Source: an uncultured Acetobacteraceae bacterium
Lineage (GTDB): Bacteria; Pseudomonadota; Alphaproteobacteria; Acetobacterales; Acetobacteraceae
Direction: 5' to 3'
DNA length: 64,000 bases
Assembly: GCA_937873205.1 (NCBI GenBank)
Contig: CALMVO010000122.1
Location: 22,390-86,389 of the forward strand
A program made the position numbers and the translations under genes. Positions 1 through 7,987 of the stretch are shown one piece after another (the stretch's first letter is position 1; every line of letters begins with the position of its first letter). Below the pieces are notes generated by a model. The model was not told where the DNA came from. It searched no databases and worked only from the letters and a program-made list of their open reading frames with translations.

Positions 1-2
1 AC

Positions 3-122
3 TGGCTGCTGAAGCCGCAGGCCTTCGCGCCCGGCACCAAGATGGGCTATCCGGGCCTGGCCAGCGACACGGACCGCACCGCCGTCATCGCCTATCTGCG
101 CTCGCTGTCCGATCCGCGCTGA
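3..122 (+). CDS. c-type cytochrome, C-terminal end only (gene runs in from the left)
   Basis: The open frame from the left edge ends at a TGA at 120-122 and gives the last 39 residues of a class I cytochrome c. The segment FAPGTKMGYPGL carries the methionine that is normally the distal haem ligand, and it is followed by the usual terminal helix ending in IAYLRSLSD. The CxxCH haem site would lie upstream of the window. Such proteins are periplasmic electron carriers. The hisN start follows after only 2 bases, so the two may be co-transcribed. Confidence 0.85.
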   Translation, partial: WLLKPQAFAPGTKMGYPGLASDTDRTAVIAYLRSLSDPR

Positions 123-124
123 TC

Positions 125-907
125 GTGCGCGACGCCGACCGCCTGCTCGACGCCGCGATCGCCGCCGCGGACCTCGCCGGCCGCCTGATCCGGCCGCATT
201 TCCGCGCCGGCCTGGAGGCCGAGACCAAGGGCGACGACAGCCCGGTCACGCTGGCCGATCGCGCCGCCGAGGCGGGGATGCGCGCCCTGCTCGCCGAGCG
301 CACCCCGGAGGCCGGCATCCTCGGCGAGGAGGGCGGGCTCGACCGCGCGGACGCCCGGCTGCGCTGGGTGCTCGACCCGATCGACGGCACCCGCGCCTTC
401 CTCACCGGCCGTCCCAGCTTCGGCGTGCTGGTGGCCCTGCTCGACGACGGCATGCCGGTGCTGGGCATCATCGACCAGCCGATCACCGCCGAGCGCTGGA
501 TCGGCGTCGCCGGCCGGCCGACGCGCTACACCGGCTCGTTTGGCGGCACCGCCGGCACCCGGCGCTGCGCCGGCCTCGACCGCGCCGAGCTGTCCTGCAC
601 CACCCCGGCCATGCTGGACCACGCCACGCGGCCCGGCCACGAGCGCCTGCAGGCCGCCGTGCGCCGCACCTCCTGGGGCGGCGACTGCTACGCCTACGGC
701 CTGCTGGCGCTCGGCCAGATCGACGTCATCGCCGAGCGCGACATGAAGGTCTGGGACTGGGCGGCGCTGGTCCCGGTGGTCGAGGGCGCCGGCGGCCGCG
801 TCACCGATTGGGCCGGCCGGACCCTGCGCGAGGGTGGCGACGGCAGCGTGCTGGCGCTGGGCGATCCCGGCCTCGGCTCCGCCGCCACCACCCTGCTGGC
901 CTTCTGA
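125..907 (+). CDS. hisN: histidinol-phosphatase, inositol monophosphatase family
   Basis: The 260-residue protein has the metal-dependent phosphatase signature of the inositol monophosphatase fold: GEEG near residue 67, DPIDGT at 84-89 and VWDWAA at 209-214. These supply the Glu and Asp ligands of the catalytic Mg ions. The length and the form LGEEGG...DPIDGTRAF match the histidinol-phosphatase branch, which removes phosphate from L-histidinol phosphate in histidine synthesis. This is a family-level inference, and a general inositol or nucleotide phosphatase is the alternative. The start is a GTG two bases after the upstream stop. serA lies 80 bases downstream on the same strand. Confidence 0.85.
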   Translation: MRDADRLLDAAIAAADLAGRLIRPHFRAGLEAETKGDDSPVTLADRAAEAGMRALLAERTPEAGILGEEGGLDRADARLRWVLDPIDGTRAFLTGRPSFGVLVALLDDGMPVLGIIDQPITAERWIGVAGRPTRYTGSFGGTAGTRRCAGLDRAELSCTTPAMLDHATRPGHERLQAAVRRTSWGGDCYAYGLLALGQIDVIAERDMKVWDWAALVPVVEGAGGRVTDWAGRTLREGGDGSVLALGDPGLGSAATTLLAF

Positions 908-986
908 TGGCAGCCATGACGTCTGGCTACCCGCCGACGCCGAACCCGGCTACGTCGTGCAGCCTGCACAACGAGCACTGCACCCG

Positions 987-2231
987 ATGACCAGCCAGCT
1001 TTCCCTGTCGAAGGACCGCATCCGCATCCTGCTGCTGGAAGGCGTGCATGACAGCGCCGTCGCTGCCTTCACCGCCGGCGGCTACGAGGCCATCACCCGC
1101 CATACCGGCGCCCTCGAAGGTGCGGCGCTGGCCCGGGCGCTGGAGGGCATCCACATCGTCGGCATCCGCTCGCGCACCCAGCTCACGGCGGAGATCGTCG
1201 CCGGCGCCGACAAGCTGATCGCCGTCGGCTGCTTCTGCATCGGCACCAACCAAGTCTCCCTCGACGCCGCGGCCATCCGTGGCATCCCCGTCTTCAACGC
1301 GCCCTACAGCAACACCCGCAGCGTCGCCGAGCTGGTGATGGGCGAGATCGTGATGCTGCTGCGCCGGATTTTCCCCAAATCGGTCGCGGCCCACGCCGGC
1401 GGCTGGGACAAGTCGGCCGCCAACAGCTGGGAGGTGCGCGGCAAGACGCTGGGCATCGTCGGCTACGGCAGCATCGGCAGCCAGCTCTCGGTGCTGGCCG
1501 AAGCGTTCGGCATGCGCGTGATCTATCACGACATCATCGACAAGCTCGGCCATGGCAACGCCTCCGCAGTGCCGAGCCTGCACGCGCTGCTGGCGCAGAG
1601 CGACGTGGTCAGCCTGCACGTGCCGCAGACGCACGAGACCGACCTGCTGATCGGCGAGACCGAGCTGCGCGCGATGCAGCCGGGCAGCGTCCTGCTCAAC
1701 AACGCGCGCGGCAACGTCGTCGACCTGGAGGCGCTCGCCCGCGCGCTGGACGACCGTCACCTGCTGGGGGCGGCGATCGACGTGTTCCCGGTCGAGCCCG
1801 GCGGCAACGGGCAGCCGTTCCGGAGCCCGCTGCAGGGCCGCGACAACGTCATCCTGACCCCGCATATCGGCGGCTCCACCGCGGAGGCCCAGGCGCGGAT
1901 CGGAGTCGAGGTGGCGCGTAAGCTGCTCGACTACAGCGATGTCGGCGCCACGCTGGGTGCGGTCAACTTCCCGCAGGTGCAGCTGCCGCCGCGTCCACGC
2001 GGCACCCGCTTCATGCACGTTCACCGCAACGCGCCCGGCATACTGCGCCGCATCAACGAGATCTTCTCGGAATCGAGCGCCAACATCGCCGCCCAGTTCC
2101 TGCAGACCGACGGCGAGGTCGGCTACGTCGTCGTCGAGGCCGAGACCGATCGCGACGCGGACGCCGCGATCCTGGCACGCCTGCGCGGCCTCGACGGCAC
2201 CATCAGGGCGCGCCTGCTCTACCAGAGGTAG
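987..2231 (+). CDS. serA: D-3-phosphoglycerate dehydrogenase with C-terminal ACT domain
   Basis: The protein is 414 residues from the ATG at 987, close to the E. coli type of SerA. It catalyses the first step of serine synthesis, NAD-dependent oxidation of 3-phosphoglycerate. The N-terminal substrate domain contains RSRTQL near residue 61 and GCFCIGTNQV near 81. The NAD-binding Rossmann motif GYGSIG is at about 159-164, the catalytic-arginine motif NNARG follows, and HIGGSTAEAQ carries the catalytic histidine. The last 75 or so residues (HVHRNAPGILRRINEIF) form an ACT domain, so feedback inhibition by serine is likely. The open frame extends upstream to 834, but the family alignment begins at 987. 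Confidence 0.93.
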   Translation: MTSQLSLSKDRIRILLLEGVHDSAVAAFTAGGYEAITRHTGALEGAALARALEGIHIVGIRSRTQLTAEIVAGADKLIAVGCFCIGTNQVSLDAAAIRGIPVFNAPYSNTRSVAELVMGEIVMLLRRIFPKSVAAHAGGWDKSAANSWEVRGKTLGIVGYGSIGSQLSVLAEAFGMRVIYHDIIDKLGHGNASAVPSLHALLAQSDVVSLHVPQTHETDLLIGETELRAMQPGSVLLNNARGNVVDLEALARALDDRHLLGAAIDVFPVEPGGNGQPFRSPLQGRDNVILTPHIGGSTAEAQARIGVEVARKLLDYSDVGATLGAVNFPQVQLPPRPRGTRFMHVHRNAPGILRRINEIFSESSANIAAQFLQTDGEVGYVVVEAETDRDADAAILARLRGLDGTIRARLLYQR

Positions 2232-2242
2232 CGCGGTCGCGG

Positions 2243-2437
2243 CTACACCGGCTCCGCCGCGACGAGCACCACGGAAATGACGCACGGCTCCGTTCCGCGC
2301 ACGCTCCAGCTGTGTATGGTGCCGCGCTGGACGAAGGTGTCGCCGGCCGTCAGCAACACCTCTCCATCATCGACGATCGCGTATATCTCGCCGCCGATGA
2401 CGGTGATGTAGTCGATCGTCGGCGTCTTGTGCCGCAT
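2243..2437 (-). pseudogene. cupin-domain protein remnant (N-terminal half missing)
   Basis: The minus-strand frame encodes about 64 residues ending AAEPV. The core DYITVIGGEIYAIVDDGEV followed by LTAGDTFVQRGTIHSW is the second half of a single-domain cupin of the kind that usually spans 150-180 residues. The family normally has another 80-100 residues before this point; here the frame meets plus-strand TetR sequence at about 2440. The natural start is therefore gone and the ATG at 2437 is internal. It is most likely a dead gene fragment, although a short cupin fold could in principle still be made. Confidence 0.7.
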
Positions 2438-2439
2438 CG

Positions 2440-2733
2440 GGTCTGGCGCGCGAGGTCAGCGACCCGCGCTCGATCGGGCGCGGCATCGTGCGCGACATCC
2501 TCGACCCGATCGCGACCGCGGTCACCGAGCAGCTGGCCACGGTCATGCCGGATCGCTCGAAGGCGTCCATCCACTGGATCTACCATGCGATGATCGGCGC
2601 GATGGTCTATGCCATGGGCGATGCCGGCCGCATCTGCCGGCTGAGCGGCGGCGCCGCCGACGCGAACGACGTTGATTGGGCGACCTTGGAGCTGATCTCC
2701 ATCATCCTAGACGGCATCCGCCCGCGACCCTGA
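2440..2733 (+). pseudogene. TetR-family regulator remnant (DNA-binding domain missing)
   Basis: The frame running through the GTG at 2488 reads GLAREVSDPRSIG... and later HAMIGAMVYAMGDAGRI and RLSGGAADANDV, ending at a TGA at 2731-2733. This resembles the C-terminal ligand-binding half of TetR-type repressors. The N-terminal helix-turn-helix is absent because the sequence switches abruptly to the opposing cupin remnant near 2440. A 5'-truncated regulator facing a 5'-truncated cupin suggests that a divergent pair lost both starts in one deletion. No functional product is expected. Confidence 0.6.
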
Positions 2734-2818
2734 CGCGGATGCCGCCGGCAGCGCGTCAACCATCCGTTAAGGCTGTGTCCTGCAAGCTCCGTTCGGGCAA
2801 AAAGCCCCGGAGCCCCGC

Positions 2819-4315
2819 ATGACCATCGCCCGCATCCAGAGCTTCGCCTTCTCCGGCATCGACGCCGTGCCGATCGAGATCCAGGTGCAGATCTCCGGAG
2901 GATTGCCGGCCTTTCTCATCGTCGGCCTGGCTGACAAGGCGGTGGGCGAGGCGCGGGAGCGGGTGCGGGCGGCGCTGACCGCCATGGGCTTGGCGCTGCC
3001 GCCCAAGCGCGTGCTGATCAACCTGGCCCCGGCCGACCTGCAGAAGGAGGGCAGCCATTTCGACCTCGGCATCGCACTCGCCGTGCTGGCGGCGATGGAC
3101 GTGCTGCCGCGCGACGAGCTCGCCGGCTACGCGGCCATCGGCGAGCTGTCGCTCGACGGCGGCGTCAACCCGGTGACCGGCGTGCTGCCGGCGGCGCTGG
3201 GCGCCTCGGCACGCGGGGTCGGCCTGATCTGCGCCCAGAGCCAGGGCGGCGAGGCGGCCTGGGCCGGCCGGATCGAGGTGCTGGCGACGCCGGACCTGCT
3301 GTCGCTCGTCAACCATTTCCGCGGCGTCCAGGTGCTGAGCCCGCCGTGCCCGCCCGGTGTGGCGGAGGCGGCCCGGGTTTCCGACCTCGCCGACGTCAAG
3401 GGCATGGAGACGGCCAAGCGGGCGCTGGAGATCGCCGCAGCCGGCGGTCACAGCATGATGCTGATCGGGCCGCCGGGTGCCGGCAAGTCGATGCTGGCCG
3501 CCCGCCTGCCGGGATTGCTGCCCGACCTGTCGGCGGCCGAGGCGCTGGAGGTCAGCACCATCCACAGCATCGCCGGGCTGCTGGCAGACGGGAAGATGGT
3601 GAAGCGGCCGCCGTTTCGCGAGCCGCACCATTCGGCCAGCCAGGCCGCCATCGTCGGCGGCGGTCCGCGTGCCAAGCCGGGCGAGGTCAGTCTGGCGCAT
3701 CGCGGCGTGCTGTTCCTGGACGAGATGCCCGAACTGCCGCGGCAATCCCTGGAGGCGCTGCGGGCGCCGATCGAGACCGGCCGCACCACCGTCGCCCGCG
3801 CCGCCGGCCATTACACCTATCCGGCCCGCTTCCAGCTGGTCGCCGCGATGAACCCGTGCCGCTGCGGCCACCTCGGCGACCCCGGCCGCGAGTGCCGCCG
3901 GGCACCCCGCTGCGGCGAGGAGTACATGGCCAAGATCAGCGGGCCGATGCTCGACCGCATCGACCTCACCGTCGAGGTGCGTCCGGTCGCCGCGACCGAG
4001 ATCGCCCGCGCCCCGGCCGGAGAGACGACGTGCGACGTCGCCGCCCGCGTCGCCTGCTCACGCGCCCGGCAGCACCGCCGCCAGGACGGGCTGTGCAATG
4101 CCGAGACCAGCCCCGAGCACTTCCCGATGAGCGAGGCGGCGCGCAGCCTGAGCGAGCAGGCGGCCGAGCGGCTGCAGCTCTCGGCCCGTGGCTTCACGCG
4201 GCTGCTCCGCGTCTCGCGCACGATCGCGGACCTCGAGGATGTCGAAGAGGTTCAGCGTCCGCACGTCGCCGAAGCACTGGGCTACCGCCGTCGGACTCCC
4301 GCCCAGGTTGGATGA
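2819..4315 (+). CDS. comM: YifB/ComM family Mg-chelatase-like AAA+ ATPase
   Basis: This 498-residue protein has the full architecture of the family: an N-terminal Lon-protease-like (ChlI) domain starting MTIARIQSFAFSGIDA, a AAA+ module with Walker A GPPGAGKS at about 217-224 and Walker B VLFLDEMPE near 298, the zinc-like cysteine cluster NPCRCGHLGD...CRRAPRC, and the C-terminal Mg-chelatase domain ending LEDVEEVQRPHVAEAL. ComM is known as a hexameric helicase that promotes branch migration during recombination of transformed DNA. The ATG at 2819 gives the conserved N-terminus. It stands alone between the truncated TetR fragment and a DUF3072 gene. Confidence 0.93.
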   Translation: MTIARIQSFAFSGIDAVPIEIQVQISGGLPAFLIVGLADKAVGEARERVRAALTAMGLALPPKRVLINLAPADLQKEGSHFDLGIALAVLAAMDVLPRDELAGYAAIGELSLDGGVNPVTGVLPAALGASARGVGLICAQSQGGEAAWAGRIEVLATPDLLSLVNHFRGVQVLSPPCPPGVAEAARVSDLADVKGMETAKRALEIAAAGGHSMMLIGPPGAGKSMLAARLPGLLPDLSAAEALEVSTIHSIAGLLADGKMVKRPPFREPHHSASQAAIVGGGPRAKPGEVSLAHRGVLFLDEMPELPRQSLEALRAPIETGRTTVARAAGHYTYPARFQLVAAMNPCRCGHLGDPGRECRRAPRCGEEYMAKISGPMLDRIDLTVEVRPVAATEIARAPAGETTCDVAARVACSRARQHRRQDGLCNAETSPEHFPMSEAARSLSEQAAERLQLSARGFTRLLRVSRTIADLEDVEEVQRPHVAEALGYRRRTPAQVG

Positions 4316-4374
4316 CAATACGTTGATCCGGCGCGCCATGCGGAACAAATCGGGCACATGATCGTTCCGGTCGC

Positions 4375-4623
4375 ATGAGCACAAACCCGAAGACCACCCC
4401 GAAGTCAGACCAGGCCGCCACGCAAGAGCCGCCGTCGAACACCGTCAAGGATCCCGCGAACTGGACCACCGGTGAGGAGACCATGACCGGCGCGCAGGCC
4501 TCCTACCTGAAGACCCTGTCGGAGGAGGCCGGTGAGCCGTTTGACGACACCCTTACCAAGGCGGAGGCGTCGAAGCGGATCGACGCCCTGCAGAGCGCCA
4601 CCGGCCGCGGCAAGAACCATTAG
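4375..4623 (+). CDS. DUF3072 domain protein
   Basis: This is an 82-residue acidic, hydrophilic protein. The segment NTVKDPANWTTGEE followed by MTGAQASYLKTLSEEAGE is the conserved core of the DUF3072 family, small cytoplasmic proteins of unknown function found across alphaproteobacteria. The C-terminal TKAEASKRIDALQ looks like a short helix. The first 25 residues are low complexity (Thr, Lys, Pro, Gln). It ends 31 bases before the convergent metC stop. There is no evidence for a specific role. Confidence 0.8.
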   Translation: MSTNPKTTPKSDQAATQEPPSNTVKDPANWTTGEETMTGAQASYLKTLSEEAGEPFDDTLTKAEASKRIDALQSATGRGKNH

Positions 4624-4654
4624 TCGCAGACGCTGGACCGCGTCGGCATCCCGT

Positions 4655-5869
4655 TCATGCCGACGCGGCCCGAAGCACCGCCAAACCACCGTCCAGATCC
4701 GCGATCAGATCCTCCGGGCTTTCGAGCCCGACGTGCAGCCGTAGCGCTGGCCCACCATCGCCGATATCGGGTTGCCGCCGCGAGGCGGCGCGACTGATGA
4801 TCCCCGTGGTTGGCAGGGCCAGGCTCTCGTAGCCTCCCCAGGAGGCGCCGAGGCTGAAGACGGCGAGGGCCGCCACCATATCCTCGACCGCCGATGCGCT
4901 GAATTTCGGCTTGAACTCGACGCCGAACAGGCTGCTCGCCCCGTTGAAGTCGCGGGCCCAGAAGGCGTGGCCCGGGCTTCCCGGCAGTGCGGGGTGCAGC
5001 ACCCGCGCCACCTCCGCGCGCTCCTGCAGCCAGCGCGCGACAACCAGGGCGGATCGTGACTGCCGTTCTAGCCTCACCCCCATGGTGCGCAGCCCGCGGA
5101 GCGTCAGCCAGCACTCATCCGGACTGGCATATTGGCCGATCTGCACCGCGGCGTCCCGCACCACCACCCAGTCCGCCTGATCGACGACGGTGATCGCGCC
5201 CACCACGGAGTCGGCGTGGCCAGAAGGGTACTTGGTCAGCGCCTGGATCGAGACGTCGACGCCGTGCTCGAACGGCTGAAACACGTGGATCCCCCACGTG
5301 TTGTCCAGCATCAGCTTGGCGCCGTGCTCGTGCGCCACCTGGGCCAGCATCCGGACGTCCTGCACCTCGAAGCTGTGGCTGCCGGGGCTTTCGGCGAACA
5401 GCACCTGCGTGGTCGGCCGCATCAGCGCCCGCAGATCGGACCTCTCGATCAGCGGATCGTAGTACGTGGTCTCCACGCCGAGCCGACGCAGCAGGGTGTC
5501 GCAGAACCGCCGCGTTGGACCGTAGACGCTGTCCGGCATCAGGCAGTGGCCGCCGGCACCCAGGAACGCCAGCAGGGGCGTCGTGCAGGCCGCGAGACCC
5601 GACGACACCACCTGGGTGTGCCGGCCGCCCTCGATCGCGGCGATCGCCTCCTCGAGCAGCGACTGCGTCGGGCCACCCATCGCGCCGTAGATGAGCGCGT
5701 GCTCGTAGCGCTGCGCCGAACGCGCTCGCATCGCATCCATGTTCTCGTACAATACGGTGGAGCCGCGGGCGACCGGTGGGTTCACGAAGCCAGGCTCGGC
5801 GTCGGCCGGCCGGCCGAGCCGGACCAGCTTGGCGCTGAGGCCCGACCACCCCCGATCCTCCGGCATCAT
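4655..5869 (-). CDS. metC: cystathionine beta-lyase (PLP-dependent trans-sulfuration enzyme)
   Basis: The protein is 404 residues from the ATG at 5869. It belongs to the Cys/Met-metabolism PLP family: the N-terminal loop VNPPVARGSTVLYEN, YGAMGGPTQSLLEEAIA, the cofactor-stacking tyrosine in VYGPTR, the Asp of LMLDNTWG, and the Schiff-base lysine in ALTKYPSGHAD. MetC cleaves cystathionine to homocysteine, pyruvate and ammonia in methionine synthesis. The start codon overlaps the sulfurtransferase stop as ATGA, so translation is probably coupled and both enzymes handle reduced sulfur. An ORF extends 18 codons further upstream inside the preceding gene, but that extension is not family-like. Confidence 0.9.
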   Translation of the reverse strand: MMPEDRGWSGLSAKLVRLGRPADAEPGFVNPPVARGSTVLYENMDAMRARSAQRYEHALIYGAMGGPTQSLLEEAIAAIEGGRHTQVVSSGLAACTTPLLAFLGAGGHCLMPDSVYGPTRRFCDTLLRRLGVETTYYDPLIERSDLRALMRPTTQVLFAESPGSHSFEVQDVRMLAQVAHEHGAKLMLDNTWGIHVFQPFEHGVDVSIQALTKYPSGHADSVVGAITVVDQADWVVVRDAAVQIGQYASPDECWLTLRGLRTMGVRLERQSRSALVVARWLQERAEVARVLHPALPGSPGHAFWARDFNGASSLFGVEFKPKFSASAVEDMVAALAVFSLGASWGGYESLALPTTGIISRAASRRQPDIGDGGPALRLHVGLESPEDLIADLDGGLAVLRAASA

Positions 5870-6759
5870 GGGCTCGTCCTCCGGGCCGGTCCCTCGGCGC
5901 GCGGCTGTCCGGACTGCGCCCATTCGGTCCAGGACCCGTCATAGAGCAGGCCCGGACCGTCGCCGCAGATCGCCAGGCCCAGCGACAGCACCGAAGCGGT
6001 CAGGCCGGAGCCGCAGCTGGTCACCACCCGGTCGCCGGACGCCACCCCCGCCTCGGCGAAGCGCGCGCGCAGCTCGTCCGTCGGCCGGAAGCGGACGCCG
6101 TCCACCAGCAGCTCCCCGAACGGCAGGTTCACGGCCCCTGGGATATGACCGCCGGGCAGCCCGGCCCGCGGCTCCGGCACGATCGCCTCGAAGCGGCCGC
6201 GGCTGCGCGCGTCGAGCAGCCGAGCGCGGCCCGACCCATCGGCTCCCGCCACGGCGGCGGCGGACAGGGCGGCCACGTCACCGAGCCCGGCCAGCCGCGC
6301 AAGCCGCGGCATCGCCACGAAACGCGCCGCTGCGGGCGCCGCCGGCGGACCGGCTTCCAGCGCCCGACCCTCGGCGCGCCAGACCGGCAGGCCGCCATCG
6401 AGCACCCGCACCCGGTCGTGCCCGAACAGCCCGAGCAGCCACCAGCCGCGCGCGGCCGAGGCCACGCCGGTCTGGTCGTAGAACACCACGTCGCTGTCGT
6501 TGCCGACGCCCAACGCCCCGATCAGCCGCGCGAACCGTCCCTGACTTGGCACCATGTGCGGCAGCGAGCTGTCCGGATCAGAAAATACGTCGATGTCGAA
6601 CCTTTGGGCGCCCGGGACGTGGCCGTCGCGAAACACCAGGTCCGGATCGAACGTCTCGCCCGGCAGCGTCGTGGTCGCGTCCAGCACCACCAGGCTGGCC
6701 GGCGACCGATCAAGCAGTCGAGCCAGCTCGACGGTCGAGATGAGCGGGCTCATCAGCAC
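5866..6759 (-). CDS. sseA: 3-mercaptopyruvate/thiosulfate sulfurtransferase, tandem rhodanese
   Basis: The 297-residue protein has two rhodanese domains. The first (about residues 5-125) ends with the inactive-domain pattern SDVVFYDQTGVASAARGWW. The second (about 160-285) carries the catalytic loop TSCGSGLTASV, whose Cys-Gly-Ser-Gly form is typical of 3-mercaptopyruvate sulfurtransferase rather than classical rhodanese. It moves sulfane sulfur from mercaptopyruvate to thiol acceptors or cyanide. It is the first gene of a two-gene operon with metC (ATGA overlap). The XRE regulator upstream is on the same strand with a 44-base gap and might belong to the same unit. Confidence 0.9.
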   Translation of the reverse strand: MLMSPLISTVELARLLDRSPASLVVLDATTTLPGETFDPDLVFRDGHVPGAQRFDIDVFSDPDSSLPHMVPSQGRFARLIGALGVGNDSDVVFYDQTGVASAARGWWLLGLFGHDRVRVLDGGLPVWRAEGRALEAGPPAAPAAARFVAMPRLARLAGLGDVAALSAAAVAGADGSGRARLLDARSRGRFEAIVPEPRAGLPGGHIPGAVNLPFGELLVDGVRFRPTDELRARFAEAGVASGDRVVTSCGSGLTASVLSLGLAICGDGPGLLYDGSWTEWAQSGQPRAEGPARRTSP

Positions 6760-6803
6760 TCCCCGGAGCCAGCATGCGGGCTGGCTCCAGGGGCAAGTCT
6801 AGA

Positions 6804-7685
6804 TCACTGGATGCGGTAGGCCGCAAGCAGCGACCGCACCCGGCGCGCAGCCTCGGCGCCCTTGATCGAGTCCCGCCACATGCCCTCCGCCACGCGCTGG
6901 TGCGTCGAGACCGCTTCCGGCGCGCCAGTGACGAGCGCCACGCCGGTCGACGGGCTGCAGCCGGCATCGCTGCGGAATGGGTTGATTGCCAGCGTCGCGC
7001 GCTCGCGCTGGCGCAGCAGCAGGCAGTTGGTCGTGGGCTCGTTGCCGGGCAGCAGGCTGAATTGCAGCCCCATCGGCTCCGTCTCGAACAGGGTGGCGAT
7101 CGCCTCGACCTCGATCGCCGCCACCTCGCGGGAGCGCCGGCGCAGGCTGTCGCTGATGGCAAGCCCGCCGCACATGCCCTCGCTCAGCAGGTGCTGCAGC
7201 GCCTGTTCGGACAGGATGGCGATGATGCCCGGCCGCCGTGACTGATAGACCCGCTTGCGCGTGGACAGGATGCCCAGCATCTGCTCGGCCATCGCACGCG
7301 CGGTGGCGGCGTCGTCGCCGGCCTCGTCGGCGACCTCGAACAGGGCCTGCGTCAGCACGGCGTCGTAGGCGTCCGACGTCGTGAGGTAGCAGAGTGCCGC
7401 CCCCAGCTGCAGGATCTGGTCGGCGCCCTCCTCGATCTGGCGCAGCCGCTCGAAGAAGCCGACGGTGCGGCTGTAGTACTCGACGCCGATGCCGAGCAGC
7501 GAGAGCGGCGAGATCTTGAGCAGCTCCGCCAGCCTCTGGACGGTGTCCAGCTTGATGACCTCGCCCTTCTCGTAACGGTAGAGTGCCGCTCGGGACACGC
7601 CGAGGCGGGCCGCGATCTCCTCGGCACGCATCCCGGACTCCAGACGGTAGGCACGCAGCTGCTGACCTATTTCACTGAGACGCAT
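6804..7685 (-). CDS. XRE-family helix-turn-helix transcriptional regulator
   Basis: This is a 293-residue protein from the ATG at 7685. Residues 1-60 hold a Cro/CI-type HTH (GQQLRAYRLESGMRAEEIA then RLGVSRAALYRYEKGEV). The rest is a helical effector-like domain of unknown ligand, without cupin or peptidase motifs. Such long XRE proteins are common in alphaproteobacteria and usually repress nearby genes. A 6-codon longer start at 7703 is possible but lies closer to a good inverted repeat at 7714-7736, which may be its own operator. The downstream sseA-metC pair is the most likely neighbour target. Confidence 0.85.
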   Translation of the reverse strand: MRLSEIGQQLRAYRLESGMRAEEIAARLGVSRAALYRYEKGEVIKLDTVQRLAELLKISPLSLLGIGVEYYSRTVGFFERLRQIEEGADQILQLGAALCYLTTSDAYDAVLTQALFEVADEAGDDAATARAMAEQMLGILSTRKRVYQSRRPGIIAILSEQALQHLLSEGMCGGLAISDSLRRRSREVAAIEVEAIATLFETEPMGLQFSLLPGNEPTTNCLLLRQRERATLAINPFRSDAGCSPSTGVALVTGAPEAVSTHQRVAEGMWRDSIKGAEAARRVRSLLAAYRIQ

Positions 7686-7713
7686 GACGATCCTGCCTGA
7701 CACGGCGTGTCTC

Positions 7714-7736
7714 GTTAATCACCCGACCGGATTAAC
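7714..7736. promoter_or_regulatory. perfect inverted repeat upstream of the XRE regulator
   Basis: GTTAATC and GATTAAC form a perfect 7-base inverted repeat separated by 9 bases, centred about 40 bases before the regulator start. The surrounding 40 bases are unusually A/T-rich for this genome, as expected for a promoter. The size and spacing suit binding of an HTH dimer, so autoregulation is a reasonable inference. The rest of the 7686-7987 gap shows no gene. Confidence 0.45.
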
Positions 7737-7987
7737 ATAAATCTAACGATATGCTGTCCCCATCGCCTTGGCCATGACGAAGTGATCATTCGGCGATACG
7801 ATTTCGATCTGACGTTGCAAGGGTCACACATCGAGAGCCGTGCCGGCAATCGAGTCGCCTGTCGGATCGTGCGGACACGATCTTGATAATGATTTATGCC
7901 GCCTTCATGGAATAAGGCATCGGATCGCACGGCTTTGCGCCCCGCCCCGGCCGTGACAGGCTGGTACGGACGAACGGGCGGGTATCG

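Noticed and set aside
927-2285. Long minus-strand open frame (about 450 codons) opposite serA
   Set aside because: It is the GC-driven antisense of a clear gene; the translation is rich in Arg, Ala, Gly and Asp with no domain.
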